A DNA stretch of 64,000 nt from NCBI RefSeq assembly GCF_011386835.1, contig NC_088805.1, positions 14,070,836 through 14,134,835 on the forward strand. The letters run 5' to 3'. Below the pieces are notes generated by a model. The model was not told where the DNA came from, did not search any database, and saw only the letters and a program-made list of their open reading frames with translations. Source of the stretch: Chrysemys picta bellii. Lineage: Eukaryota > Chordata > Testudines > Emydidae. Both the position numbers and the translations under genes were made by a program. Shown piece by piece: positions 1 through 13,100 of the stretch (position 1 is its first letter; each line of letters starts with the position of its first letter).

Positions 1-671
1 GTCTATTTCAGCTGTTGTACAAAGTTTAGAAGGGTTGGATTAAATATTTGAACCAACAGTTATGTGCAGTCCAATCAAATGAGGTGGTCTTCTTGATGAG
101 GAACTTTTTTTCTTGAGTACTCACTGATTGGGGGAGGGGGAGCAAGTTAGTTTAGGCTTAAATTCTAAATAGGATCCTGTTTATCATAACTTATTTTGTC
201 TTCAGTATAAATTGAAAATTAGTTCTGAGTTGTTATCTGGTGGAAGTGGAGGATGCCCTGGATGGAATTTGGACACTGAACTTTAGGACTTTTGCTATAA
301 AAGTGAAGTACCTTATAAATTAGTCATTACTTAAGACAATATAATTGCTTCATCAGTTTAGCAGTGGACACAGTCCTAACCAGCGCTGCAACTGGATATC
401 AGGGTCTACCAGCTAAGCAATTGAATTTTCTTTTTGAGTTTTTTGACTGATTCATTGTTTTATAGTCTTCCTCCAACTTTTGCTGTTTGCCTACATAATT
501 CTTTTTTTAGCTCTGCCTCCCTGGGATGGGATGTACAAACCCTGCACTGCTGAGGTGAGGGTTAAGGAGATGCTCTGGACACAGGAAACCATGCCCCTTT
601 GCTCCTGCTGGGCATGCTCTCAGTGGAGGGAGTTCAAAAGGGAGCGGCTCAGTTCAGTCTAGGCTGGCAGG
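1..671. other. No gene seen; possible diverged duplicate of 6362-6440
   Basis: I find no exon or recognisable element. Bases 20-75 resemble 6374-6435 (shared GTTTAGAAGGGTTGGATTAA, then AACAGTT and CAGTCCAA), so part of this stretch may be a duplicated segment or an unnamed repeat. Confidence 0.4.
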
Positions 672-2393
672 CAGGGGCGGCTCTAGGCACCAGCAAAGCA
701 AGCACGTGCTTGGGGCAGCCCATTTGCAGGGGCAACAGGGATCCAGCAGGTGAGCTGAGAACCAACAGGGGGCTCTGAGGAGCTGTAGTTCCGTGGTTAG
801 CTCCCTGCCTATAGAGCCAGCCCTGGAGCAGGGAAAGAACTACTTTTCCCAGCATTCCCTTGGCCACTACCAACAGGAAAGAGGGGGAGGGAGTGAGGGA
901 GCTGAGACCTCATGCTGCAGCCTGCCGTGAATGGAGAGCTGCACTGTGAGTAGGGATACCATATTTTGACATTCAAAAAATAGGACACTCCACGGGGAGG
1001 GAGGGTAGCCCCACCCTGCCACCATCTACTCCCTCCGACTGCCCCCCCACAGAAACCCCAACCCCCCTGCTCCCTGTCCCCTGATCACCCCCTCCCAGGA
1101 CCCCTGCCCCTATCTAAGTCCCACTGGTCCTTGGCCCCGATTGCCCCCTCCTGGGACCCCTGCCCCTATCTAAGCCTCCCTTCTCCTTGTCCCCAACTGC
1201 CCCCTCCTGAGACCCCCCCCAACTTTCCCCCTAGGACCCCACCCCTTACCTATCCCCTGACAAACCCCTGGGACTCCCATGCCTATCCAACTGCTGCCTG
1301 TCCCCCGACTGCCCCCCCGAACCCCTGACCCATCTAGCCCCCCCCAAACCCCCGACCCTGACTGCTCCCCCAAACCTCCGCCTCATCCAACCCCCCCTGC
1401 TCCCTGTCCCTTGACTGCCCCCCCGGAACCTCCCTACTCCTTCTCCAACCCCCCAGCCCCCTTACCGTGCCACTCAGACCAGCGTGTCTGGCTTCACGCA
1501 GCGCCAGACACGCTGCTGCATACATGCTGCCGTGCTCCCCTGCGGAGCCACAGCCCCCTCCCCCCCGCAGCACCTGCCTTCCAGATTTGAACACCTCAAA
1601 ATTCAGGAGTGCTCAAGCTCAGTTTGGGTGGCTGTTACTTCATTTCTCCCAAATCAAATATACCGATCCACTGTAGCTTGCTATAGAAAAAGTAGAATAA
1701 AATTGAGCAAGAAATGCTTCCCAGTGGTTATTAGGACTGGAATTGCTATTTTCAACAGCCATTGCCTTTTTTTGTTTGTTTGTTTGTTTAAAAGGAAGAC
1801 AGTGATATTGCATTGGCAAATTCCCCATAGAAAGAAAGAATGGAACAAAAGAATAATAAAGGCACCTCAACTTTTCCTCATTTATGTAGGACAGTCTTAT
1901 AATATGCATTCAGATATCCTCCAATCACCCAAGCTGAAAATTGTTCCACTTTACTGCAGTTCTGTAACCATATGGGAACCAATCCTGACTGTGTTCTGTG
2001 CACATCTAAAATTCCTGCTGAATGACCCTCCCTGGGAGTGAGTTACCAGTGACCCAGGGCTGCGGCGGAAGGAAGGTGCAGGTGCGGGGGGGAGAGCCCA
2101 GGGCTGCGGCGGAAGGAGGGTGCAGGTGGGGGGGGAGAGCCCAGGGCTGAGGCAGCAGTGGGGTGCAGGTGGTGGGGGAGAGCCCAGGTCTGGGGCGGCA
2201 GGGGGGGTGTGGGTTCGGGGGGGGGGAGAGCCCAGGGCTGGGATGGCAGGGGGGTGCGGGTCGGGGTGGGGGGGAAGAGCCCAGGGCTGGGGCGGCAGGG
2301 AGGTGTGGGTGGTGGGGGAGAGCCCAGAGCTGGGACGGGAGGCAGCCAAAACTTTGTTTGCTTGGGGCGGCAAAAAACCTAGAGCCGGCCCTG
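672..2393. mobile_element. hAT-type non-autonomous DNA transposon (composite)
   Basis: The ends are inverted (CAGGGGCGGCTCTAGG and CAGGGCCGGCTCTAGG). They are flanked by 8-bp duplications CTGGCAGG (664-671) and CTGGCCGG (2394-2401), one mismatch. hAT elements make 8-bp duplications and often start CAGGG. The interior has no transposase and holds unrelated segments, including C-rich sequence at 1000-1450. Confidence 0.8.
2045..2345. repeat. G-rich minisatellite
   Basis: Seven or so degenerate units built on GAGCCCAGGGCTG, GGCGGCAGGG and a G run, inside the hAT element. Long open frames across it are a by-product of the repeat. Confidence 0.8.
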
Positions 2394-2401
2394 CTGGCCG
2401 G

Positions 2402-2800
2402 GCAGGTGGGTACTGCAGCCTCCTGCGGAGAAACCGCTGGGGCTCCAAGCAGCCGGGACTGAGCCTCACAGTCAAGCTGCTGGTGGCCTTCTCTAAATCC
2501 ACAGGCACTAAATACAATTCCTTGTATTTCTCCTTCAGTATTCAGGGTGAAAACACTGCATCCAGTGCTGAGCTTCCTGGCATAAACCCGTATTCGTTAT
2601 TGCTTACTTGAAGCTCCAGCTCCTCCTGAAGAGTTTTCTCCATAATTCTTTCTGGCCATTTCATCGTGTGACTCAGTAACTTGATGGGTCAGTAATTACT
2701 GCGTTCTTGCACATCTCCTTTAGGCTTGAAGATCGGGACCAATGAGCCCTTCCTCCACTCATTGGGCATTTCCTATTCACTATAGTTACAGTTTGTCAGT
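2402..2800 (-). pseudogene. RTE-type LINE reverse transcriptase fragment
   Basis: On the minus strand the frames read NEWRKGSLVPIFKPKGDVQ, then YGFMPGSSALDAVF and VDLEKATSS. These correspond to the RTE/BovB blocks before and in the palm (usual forms EWR...VPIFKNKGD, FGFMPGRSTTDAIF and FIDLEKAYD). Stops and a frameshift break it, AYD is lost and the hAT element cuts its 3' side. Confidence 0.75.
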
Positions 2801-4869
2801 TCCCTGCAGATCAAACTGGAGTTGACCTGGTTAGTCATTCTAGTTATAAGTACAGGCTATTACTTAGCATCCATAGTTCTACACGATGCTTATCTGCGTG
2901 TGCTGATTGCTCCACAGTACCTCTTGTTCAGTTTCTCCCTTCAGCCCTATATTGCCAGTACTATGCTGTCTTTCCCCATCTTTCTTCAACCCCTAGAGTT
3001 TTTACAAAACTCATTGCAGTTGTAGGAGTTCACCTTTGGAAGCAGGCAATCACAGTTATTCACTAGATAGTCTGGGGCAGTTCTCACTTAGAAACAGGAG
3101 CAGCAGTATTCCTAACTTTAAATCTTTTCCTGACCCTAGGTCTGATTGTGAACCTTGGCAAGTTTTCTGGCTCCTACAGAGAAACTGATTTACCTTGGAA
3201 TTAACTTCCACACAGACATCACAAACAGGAAAGCTCTTCAAAATGGGAGTTCCAAGCTCCACAGTCCTATTCCCTTCACCAAGGAATAAAATTCCTTGGC
3301 TTTCTTGCCTCCTGCCTCTAGGTGGTCCTCTGGCTCCACTTCTGGCTTCAGCTCTTATAGTTGTTTCTTCTGTGAGTTGGAGCCAAGCAGAAACAAAACT
3401 AGGTGGTTCCAGGACTCAGATATATTAGATAATCTTTCTGCCTAACCTTTCTCTGGATTGTTCTAAGAACAAACATAAGCCTCTCTGGTTGTGAAGGATA
3501 TGTGGGATATAAAATGGCTCAGGAGAAATGGTCCAGCTCTGAGTTAAGGTTTCACATAAATGCTATAGAGCTAAGACCTATAAAAAGGGTCTTATTTGTG
3601 TTTAGAAGAATTCTTTTAGACAAGCCATGGTTGGTCTGGAATGGCAACTTTTTCATAATGGAATATTAATTATTGTTTCTTAACTGATAACGATGAATCA
3701 GACTCTAGGGCTCTCTTCTTGTGAAGGTGTTCTATGAATGCATTGCCTTTTATTGTATCGTCTCTGCTATGCTGTCATTGCCTGCCTGCCTGCCTGCCCG
3801 CCTGTGTATGCCCCTTTTTTGCTCCAAGGGGATTTCTTAGCATGATGTGGGAATCTTCATGAAATAATGCTGACAGATTCAGCAGTCATTCCTGTGAGCA
3901 TTTATTCGCGGTATTGCTGAATGATGGCGAGCATGATGCGACATTGTACCTCTAGTTCAGATTCTATTGAGTGGCATCTTTCCTTATACAGAAATGACAG
4001 GGTTGCTTTGCACATGGGCTCATTTTGTGACTTCTGTATGAAACAAACTTACTACTTTTAAACATTGGGGTGGTCACGAGCCATTTTATATTTGCTTGAT
4101 ATGATTGTATTGTGCTTCATTATATGTTTTGAAATTCACTTTTTGTTCATTTATTTTCAGCACAACAAACCAATCTGTTATGGAAACTTCCTTTGTGAAT
4201 TATAAAAGAACCCAACAAAGCTCTTTCTGTATCTTCATCCTCATCAGAACTTTGTCCTCCAGTTCTGTGTCTATGAATGTATTTTGGTTTGCACTACTTT
4301 GTGAAGAGAGTAACTCACTTCTGCAGACCATGTGCTCTTATTGTATAATTGACACGGCTATCCTTGTGCTTGGACATTTTTTGTGTTTAAATTACCTCCG
4401 CATTTATAGAAATCAAATCTGATCTCACCCTTTTATTCTATTTGTGCCTCAGTATACATTTTTAATTAGATACCCTTCAGTTTTACTACTTTAACACTTC
4501 AATTTAACACTAATTTGGGAAGCATCCTTTTCACTATTCCTGCTAATAACCACTGTTCTTTGCAAAGTCAGTTCCATTTCTTGTGGTTGTCTTGTTTTAA
4601 CCTGGTTCTCAGTAAGGTTGCAAAGTTTCTCACAGCGTGAAAAAGTTGCCAATAGCATTATTTTCCTGTCTGTGACTTTTTTCTGTGTCTGCGACTCTCT
4701 GGGCATAGTGGTGGCTTTTGTCCCCCACATGTCTGTTCCTGGCTCCCCGCTCCAGGCATTGTAACCTTGACCATCAGGTCACAGTACTGCTCAGGTTTGG
4801 CCCACCTGAACCTCTATTGTTTTAAGTGGTCAAATTCACATGACTTAGCCTTACTGTGTAGATCTATAG
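2801..4869. other. No gene recognised
   Basis: AT-rich sequence with a short TGCC tetranucleotide run at 3780-3805. Short open frames here match nothing I know. Confidence 0.5.
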
Positions 4870-5153
4870 CAGGGGTAGGCAATCTGTGGCATGCGTGCCA
4901 AAGGCGGCACGCGAGCTGATTTTCAGTGGCACTCACACTGCTTGGGTCCTGGCCACCGGTCCAGGGGGCTCTGCATTTTAAATGAAGCTTCTTAAACATT
5001 TAAAAAACCTTATTTACTTTACATACAACAATAGTTTATTATAGAAAGAGACCTTCTAAAAACGTTAAAATGTATTACTGGCACGCGAAACCTTACATTA
5101 GAGTAAATAAATGAAGACTCGGCACACCACTTCTGAAAGGCTGCCGACCCCTG
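4870..5153. mobile_element. Short hAT element (CAGGGGTAGGC family)
   Basis: Inverted ends CAGGGGTAGGCAATC and CAGGGGTCGGCAGCC, flanked by ATCTATAG (4862-4869) and GTCTATAG (5154-5161). The same family occurs at 24309-26266. Confidence 0.85.
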
Positions 5154-5980
5154 GTCTATAGCATGGTCTCACCAGACACCTGATCTCTTTTAAAGAAGAT
5201 TACTTTCATATTCTTGAAACTTTTGAGTAACTGTCTAGTTTGTAGTCCCCTTCATGCTTCCACTGGAGCATAGTGTAGATTCCCAGCGCTCTAGATTTGC
5301 TATGCACAGTAATGTGGCGTATTTCACTCTCAGGAAGGAGGGGACAATGTGCCATATTGGTGATTCTTCCCTTCTAACAGATTTTAGGACATTTATGTGG
5401 CTTTTGATTATTTTCATTCCCTCTGAACCTAAAACAGGAAGGGAAGATCAGGTCCTTTAACATTTAAATATTTAAATATACTGACATTTATGCTTACCCA
5501 ATTCACTATTGAGTCATTCATGATATATATATAGCAAATGCATGGACAAGTGTATTTTGCGCTATACCCGTCTGCTATTCCAGTCATCTGAATACACGTT
5601 TCTTAGAAAAACGTGCATTTTTCAGAATTGACCTGTGCTCCAAACATCAGTTCCAGTCAGTTCTCTTGTTAATGTTCCACAGGGTATTGTTCCACTTGCT
5701 GGTGAGAATACTCTGAGTAACTGAGATCAGGGAAGTGACTCAGAACAGAGCTGCTCATGGAATGTCATGTCATGCCATTCTCATACATTTTCAAATGTTT
5801 TTGTATTGTTTACCTTGAATTAAAATATTTTCAGTAGGTCTGACTGGAGAACTAGAATTGTTTCTTAAAAAACTGAGGTTTCAGAATTTTGTTTTCATTT
5901 CAATGCAGAAGGAAAACCAGATCTTTTGAAATGCTTTGTGCAAAAAAAAAAAAAAAAAAAAAAGGGGGCGAGAGAGACCT
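5154..5980. other. No gene recognised; poly-A tract
   Basis: AT-rich, with a run of about 23 A at 5941-5963 directly before tRNA-like repeats. Confidence 0.5.
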
Positions 5981-5983
5981 CAG

Positions 5984-6270
5984 AATAGCTAGCTAGTAGC
6001 CCAGTGGTAGGTGAGTGCCCCTACAATAGGGCACCTAGATTCAAATCTGTTTCCATCAGTGTCTTTCCTTGTCTGACCAATGAATATTTAATTATTTATA
6101 CAAAGTTGAGCAGCTCCAACAAAATGAGGAGAGAGAGAGACTGACTCTATAGATCAGTGATTAGAACATTCATCTGGGATATAGAACACCCAGGTTTGAA
6201 TTCCTGATATAGCCCATTGATTAGGGCATTCTCCTGGCATGTTGGAGACCCAGGTTCAAATCACTGTGGA
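5984..6270 (+). repeat. Three tRNA-like repeat units (SINE-derived)
   Basis: Units near 5990-6047, 6150-6207 and 6208-6266 each have an A-box-like CAGTGGTAG or GATTAG stretch and a B-box-like (G)ATTCAAATC or GGTTCAAATC. They lack the 3' acceptor arm of a working tRNA, so SINE remnants are more likely. Confidence 0.6.
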
Positions 6271-6648
6271 AATCTCATCCTGGACCTGATAAAGCTTCTC
6301 TGCAAATGGGTATTTTCTGTCAAAAAACCATTGTCAGTAAACTCCTGACCAGCCCTCATTGTCAGTGACTGGACAAGGTTTAGAAGGGTTGGATTAAGCG
6401 CATAAGCAAACAGTTGTCTGACCCAGTCCAACCTGAATTATAGGATAGGAAAAATGATGATACTTCAGGAATACAAACATAAGTGATCTTCTGTTGGTTT
6501 TAACATCAGTTGACTCTCCGATTCAGTGTTGTCTATGAGTTACCCATTTTGGATGAAAGTGTGCGCCATTGACATGGTTACTGAGCCATAGGACAGCACA
6601 GTCAAAGTGACCAACAGGGTAACAAATTCAGGCATATAAACTGTCTTA

Positions 6649-6654
6649 TTTATT
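6649..6654 (-). promoter_or_regulatory. Candidate polyadenylation signal of gene A
   Basis: AATAAA on the minus strand about 330 bases past the gene A stop codon. It is the first canonical hexamer I see in that direction; use is not shown. Confidence 0.4.
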
Positions 6655-6979
6655 ATCTATAATATGTGTATATATTGCAAAGCCAAATTGTCTTAGTGTC
6701 CTTACAATGGTATGACATGGGCAGAATTAAGGTTTGGGTGACTTTAAAAGTATGCAAGTACACATTTGACTGGTGATGGTGTCCATTAGATACTGAAAGA
6801 CACTCGTGTTATAGAATCACATGGGGCGATCTTCTATGAAGTCTGTTTGCACGAAGAAATGAATATGGAATACAGAATAATAGGAGTAAAATATTAAAGC
6901 TAACATTCTTTTTTTTTATATTTGTCTGTGTGTGACACCATTTTCTGTCCCTTTAAGAAATTACTCCTCTTCTGTCCAG

Positions 6980-7183
6980 TCATAACTTGGTACATGAGGT
7001 ATATTTGTCAGAGGGATTCTCTCTCATGGCCTGAAATTTCTTCCTGAAATTTAAATGCTTGAATTCCTCTTTGATTGCCATGACTGATTTGCCTTTTGTT
7101 TCTGGAAGGAACCTGTAGATGAGAATCCATGAGATCGAAATGAAGCCCATAAAAATGAGGAAGCAGAAGGTACCGAGGCTTTT
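6980..7183 (-). CDS. SLC2A11L: Gene A exon 12 (helix 12, C-terminus, stop)
   Basis: The terminal exon encodes helix 12, the conserved PETKGK motif and a short cytoplasmic tail (HLNFRKK...), ending in TGA at 6980-6982. Confidence 0.93.
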   Translation of the reverse strand, partial: KSLGTFCFLIFMGFISISWILIYRFLPETKGKSVMAIKEEFKHLNFRKKFQAMRENPSDKYTSCTKL

Positions 7184-10100
7184 CTGAAAACCAAAAGAGA
7201 GAGGAAAATAAGTTAATTCTCTTCCCTGGTTAGCCTTGATTGTTTATAGTTTGGAAGTTTTTAAAGAAGATATCTTAATTTCAAATGGTGATGAAGGACA
7301 TATATAGCACTCAAAGAATGGAGCAATCTCACACTCTTCACCTCAGTGATAAGGGCTGAGTTCTGTGTTAAGGCATGTCTACCCTTGGCTAGGAAGCAAG
7401 GATGTTACGGTTGTTCCAAAACCCAGGCTTCCTGATATGCCGGTGTGCTGTGATGCCATTGCTTTGGCACAGAAATAGTCTCAAAACATTTTTTTTAATC
7501 AGGCATCCTCAAGAAGAGCTCAATTTAGATTCACTTACCACTACGTATGGGAAAATCATCCCGATCATATAGAGTCCTACCCAGTGTAGAGACATGGAGA
7601 TCGCTAATGCAGATGATCTGGATGACTGGGTGAAGAGTTCAATCATGACTGGGAATGAAGCTCCACCTGGAAAGGAAAAGATTTCTCAGAATAATAATTA
7701 AATCATAAAAATAAATGCTTGTTCATTTCTCAGCTAATTTAAATCCAGTGAAGTTTTAGTGTAAAGTTTACAGATATTAGACTAGATTCCAATTTAACAC
7801 CAATTTTAGACTAGTATAACTCCATTGATATAAGTGGCATTACCACTAGTTTACACTGGTCTGGGGGGGAAAGAATCAGAGGCATTGAATTCTAATAGTC
7901 CATGCACAGTCAGTAGTATTTTTAGTAGTAAATTCTTTTTTCTGTCTTTCCAAGTGGAGGAACTCAGATTTTTTTCATTGGTAAACTTCCTTTTTTGATC
8001 CGTGTGACTTAAAAGAACTTCTCTTGTTTAATTTTTGTCCAGCCCCTGACACTAAAGAAGTTATGACAGTGTAATTTATAAAGGTGTGATCCAATCAAGG
8101 TCATGCTACTAACATTCACATATAGCCTTTATATTTCATATTTGATCTACAGTCAGATTCTTAAGAGTAAATAGTTAGTAGAATTAGCTTCCAAAGAATA
8201 CCTCCATTGTAAGGGTGTTTCCCAGGCAACACAGAGGAGCTAGAATGGCTCTATAATGTGTCAGCCCCCAGTGTTAGGGGGCATATTGCGAAAGGAAGGG
8301 ACGTGGCTAGAACATGCTGCCAGAATGGCTATTAGGCCATTCCCAAGAGTGATGGGATAAATAGTAATACTTAGTATTAATCTGAATACCAAACGCTGGC
8401 TATAATTGTGCAAAATATTATAAATATTTTAAATTTATATTATGATGAATTTAATTTTGTTCAGCTATCAGTATATAGTCCCTTCATGTTAGTATATTAA
8501 ATGATTCATTCTTTTCCAATCTCTCTCTCTCTCTTTCTCTCCCCCCTTCCCCCTCCCCCCCCCCCCCCGCCCATCTATGTACTAACCTGGTCCAGTTGCA
8601 AAGATGATAATGAACAGGAAAATCAGAGCAAGACTGCAGTAGGGCATCCAGAAGAACTGATGCTAAAGGGGAAGACAAAGGGACAGTAGACTGTGTTTGT
8701 TAATACCTTAATAGACTTCCATGCTGATTTCTTGCCAGCATGGTTTGGAAAACCTTAAGGAGTCTCAGCCTGAAGATAATTTTCTCTCCTTTTTTGGAAG
8801 TGACTATTCTGAAAGTCACAAATAGAACATTTAAGAACTAACTGAATGAGTGCTATAGATATTATTTGTTCTTGCAGACAAGAATCCCAACTAGGAAAGT
8901 TATTGGTAAAGAACACAGAGAAAGGGAACATTTCTTTACCTGTAGGGAGAGAGTTGTTGTGAGGAGCATGAGTATCAAAGCCATCAGTCCATATCCCCAC
9001 AACAGCAGCATCCTTCTGCCAAACTTATCAATGATGAAGCTCTGAAGGGCACAAAATGCAAAAGTGGTAGTCAGCCACTAAAACTACCTTTCCTATTTGT
9101 CTTTTGTATTGGTATTTCTTCACCAGGATTAATCTGTCTTGCGTGTAATAGGTCCATAAACTTGTAATCAGGTTCCAGACTTCACTGGTCTTTTCTATAT
9201 CCTACTATTATATTTTGGTGAGGGATGCTGGCATATGCCCTTCTGTCTTTTTCCTCTTCCTGTGTCTGACTTCCCATGTAGCCCCTGCCAATATGAAAAC
9301 TAGAGCTGTTCAGGGGAAAAAAATTCCCTACCAAAAGTTTCAAGGAAAACGTGTTACTTAATCACCGTGACTCAATAAGCTATTTGACCTCATCAGGCAA
9401 ATCTCCATTCTGAACGCAGTGTCTTGCTTTGCTGCCTCAAAACTGCCTTAATGGCTAGAGGCTGCCTTAATGGGTGAAGCTAGACAAATTTAGATTCGAA
9501 ATAAGGCACAAAGTGTTAACAGTGAGGGTAACTAACTATTGGAACAACTTACCAAATGTTGTGGCAGATTCCCCATCACTTGAAATGTTTAAATCAAGAT
9601 TGGATCTCTTTCTTAAAATATATTCTGTGGTTGAAACAAGAACTAATTCAGGCAAGTCCTATGGCCTATGTTATGCAGGAGGTCAGACTAGGATTACAGT
9701 GGTCCCTTCTGGTCTTGTAATCTATGAAAAACAGTACTAGTAGTCCCATTGTGCCAGCAGCTCTTTCTTGTGCAGGACCTGTCTCTTCTCTAGTTTTCAC
9801 GGATTCCAACTCTTTTTCAAGCAAGTTCCTAATGGAACTGGCAATTGGGATCCCTCCCAAGTGAAAGGAGACATGGAACAGAAATGATGTCCTTTTCAGG
9901 AGCCCATTCTACTCTTCCTGTTGTGTAGATGCCTCCCTAGAACTCCTAGAAAGGTGAATTCCATTGAACGAGCTCTCTTTGAGTAGACACTAGGCGGGAA
10001 CATGGGATGAGCTAAGTATACAAGTGAAGAGTTTGTCAGAGATAGAATCTGGGGCACATATCCTGAGCTTAAGAGGATCGAGAGGTCTAGTCCTCACCTC

Positions 10101-13100
10101 TGCCTCAATTCTGCTTCAAGAACTTAAACTCAGCCTTCTAAATGGCCCATAGTAAAGAGTTGAAGTTCTTCTACCAGGTCTTCTTTTCACTTGCCAAGCT
10201 TCACCCCTATTTTGTAGATGTTCCAGTAAATTGTGTTACTACCAGCTGGGGATGCAATGTCTTTCATGGATCCCAATGCCAGAGCTTTTTAAAAATTATA
10301 ATTTCCCTCCATTGCACTGCCACTAGCGGATGTCCTCCAGTAAGAGCAATAGTGGAAGCACTAGTGTAGACAAGGCACTAGTGTCTCCTGGTGTTTATTC
10401 CGTCCTGTCATCTGAACTTGCTTTGACTCAGGTTAGATCACATGGAGATAGAAATGCTGGTGCCTTGTCTATACTCGACTATCTGATGCAGTCAAAGAAC
10501 AGGAGAGAAGCCCACTACTTCCTATTGGAAAATCCTTTTGCAGAAATAGAACCTCCCTTTTCATTGATTCAGAGAACTATCCACCACCCAGGTTCTGGAC
10601 ATTTTACATATGCCAACTCCCACTGCAATGTGACTTACACATATTATAGCGGCGCAGAACTCACAGGTCCCAGCTCCCAGAGATATGTAGGGGATACGAT
10701 CTTGAGTAAATCCGGCTGTACGGAACACGTCAAAGGCGTAGAAATAGATCTGGAAAATGTAACAAAAGAAACCATTTAAAAAATAAATTACTGAAGCACA
10801 CCTGTGCAAGACTGTTTGAGTAATGGGCCAGGTAGCAGAGAGAGTGCTTCTCACCCACTAACCTGGTTTGTACTTAATAGTCTAGTTAATATTGAGCTCT
10901 TACTCTAACATTTATGTGAAAGGGGGGAGGGATAGCTCAGTGGTTTGAGCATTGGCCTGCTAAACCCAGGGTTAGGAGTTCAATCCTTGAGAGGGCAATT
11001 TGGGGATTTAGCTGGGGATTGGCCCTGCTTTGAGCAGGGGGTTGGACTAGATGACCTCCTGAGGTCCCTTCCAACCCTGATATTCTATGTTTACATGGAA
11101 ACAGATTTTAATAGTTTCAGTGGAAGATTAGTTACCTAAAGAGCTTTCCAACTTTGTGGACATACTGAAAGTCCATTACTTTGCCAAATCACAAAATCAG
11201 GAACTGGGGAATTACAAGCTGCTTGAGTATTTTTGGCTCAAGCTAGTAATAGAAAAATATTATGATCCTAATGCATGTTTAACCTCCATTCTGAGCTGTG
11301 TAAACTTTGCCTGTCAATGTAAGGCGTAGCCCCCGTGCCCCCAGTGTAAATGGAAAATTGAGAATCAGGAGAAAGGAATTGAAGAGTCAAAACCCCTTCC
11401 CCACTTTCACACACAGCTCTCCTTGAAATTCAGGGGAGTTGCGGGTGAATGAGGTGAGTAAGACTGAGTCACAGACATTCAACTGCAGACTTGCAAAATG
11501 TGACAGATTCCCATAGTGCAAGTGCACAAAGCCTGCTATCCTTAGAAAGACTGTAGAACAGATTCTCAGTTGGTATAAATTGATGTAACTTCATTGAAGT
11601 CAATGGAGTTGAACTGATTCACACCAGCTGAAGATCTGGTCCAATTTTTCTGGCTACAGAAGGAAGAAAAATTGTATCATTAACAACGATAATAATAAAA
11701 ATGAGGCCGCTGTTGTTTACGGTTAGGTGGGTTTCATGAAAGCTGCAGTGGTCTTAGGGATTTCGAGGGGAAAAAAAAATTCATGCAACAAACCAATGGA
11801 ACGTTATTATGCTGAAACACAGAACTCATGGTGCCCAATGGTCTTGAAGACTTACACAGGAACATAAATATTGCCATGTTGGGTCTAACTAGCTTGGTAT
11901 TCTTTTACTGATAGTGGCTGATAGTAGATTCTTCAGAGAAAAGGTGCAAGAGTTCATTTGGGTATATCTCACAAAATCAATTCCATGCCACTGCAGGGGC
12001 CTTAGGTGCAGTTTGGTCCCTCCTTTTCTCTGCCTGTAGCGCACAATAGTTTAGTCTCTGGAAGACAATTGTAATACTTAAATTTAATCCAGGTTATTGG
12101 GTCAATGTAGAGGTAGCTGGGTGGGGGGAGGGGGTTAGTGACCTGTGGTGTGCAGGAGATCAAACTACATGATCTGCTGATTCTTTCTGGCCTTAAGCTC
12201 AGTCTAGGAATCCCTGCAATGGACAATTATGGTATAAACTGCCCATAGCAAAAGGTTTTCCCTAATCCCCTGCAATGGACAATTATGGTATAAACTGCCC
12301 ATAGCAAAAGGTTTTCCCTAATCCCCTGCAATGGACAATTATGGTATAAACTGCCCATAGCAAAAGGTTTTCCCTAATCCCCAGCGCTTAGTTGCTGACT
12401 TGTGTCCTGAAGCATAAGGGTATATATAACTCTGTAAATTACAAATGTATATACTGAACTGAGGATGTTTTCATTGTCCATATAAATGTCAAGTCATTTT
12501 TTAGTCCTACTAAACTCTTGGACTAAGTGATATTATGTGGCAATGAACTGAGTGCATTAATTATGCATTGTTTTTTAAAATACAGTGTAATCCCTTTATC
12601 AGTTTTAGATTTGTTGCTTTTCAAATTCATTTTTTGCTCCTCCTACTATTAAGTGTACATATTGTAATGGACTTCCCTTCCCATTAGCTGGATTGTTGGT
12701 GGGTGTGGTTTGAAAGAAGCTAGGGGACTGGAAAATGTAACAAATGCTTTGTTGGACTGTGTACTTGTCTGCACCTTTAGGGGAAGCGGCTGCTGTTGTG
12801 TCAGAGCTTTGGCTGCATTGAAGTTTGTTGAATCTTTAGACTATGTGGGCTCGCCTCATATCTTTCAATACACCTGGTATTACAATATGTTGCTTCCTTA
12901 GTGATGACTTATAATAATGTTTAAAGTGAGGAGAATACAGTACTTAACTGCATTGATACCACTAAGCTGTACGGTAACACCAATGACGATCAATAAACAC
13001 AACTGACATCGCAAGGATCGGTCTTTTAGGAGTTCCAGGACATTCATGGGTTTCATTTTTTTCGTTGTAGCCTGCTCCTTCACCATATCATCAATTGCTT

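Noticed and set aside
2120..2611. 163-codon open frame
   Set aside because: It crosses a minisatellite, a hAT end and an antisense LINE fragment, so it is not a gene.
10923..11089. Functional tRNA gene
   Set aside because: The A and B boxes are present, but the sequence continues into a SINE tail and lacks a matching acceptor stem.
12211..12382. Direct repeats resembling a CRISPR array
   Set aside because: Units are contiguous with no spacers, and the genome is that of a vertebrate.
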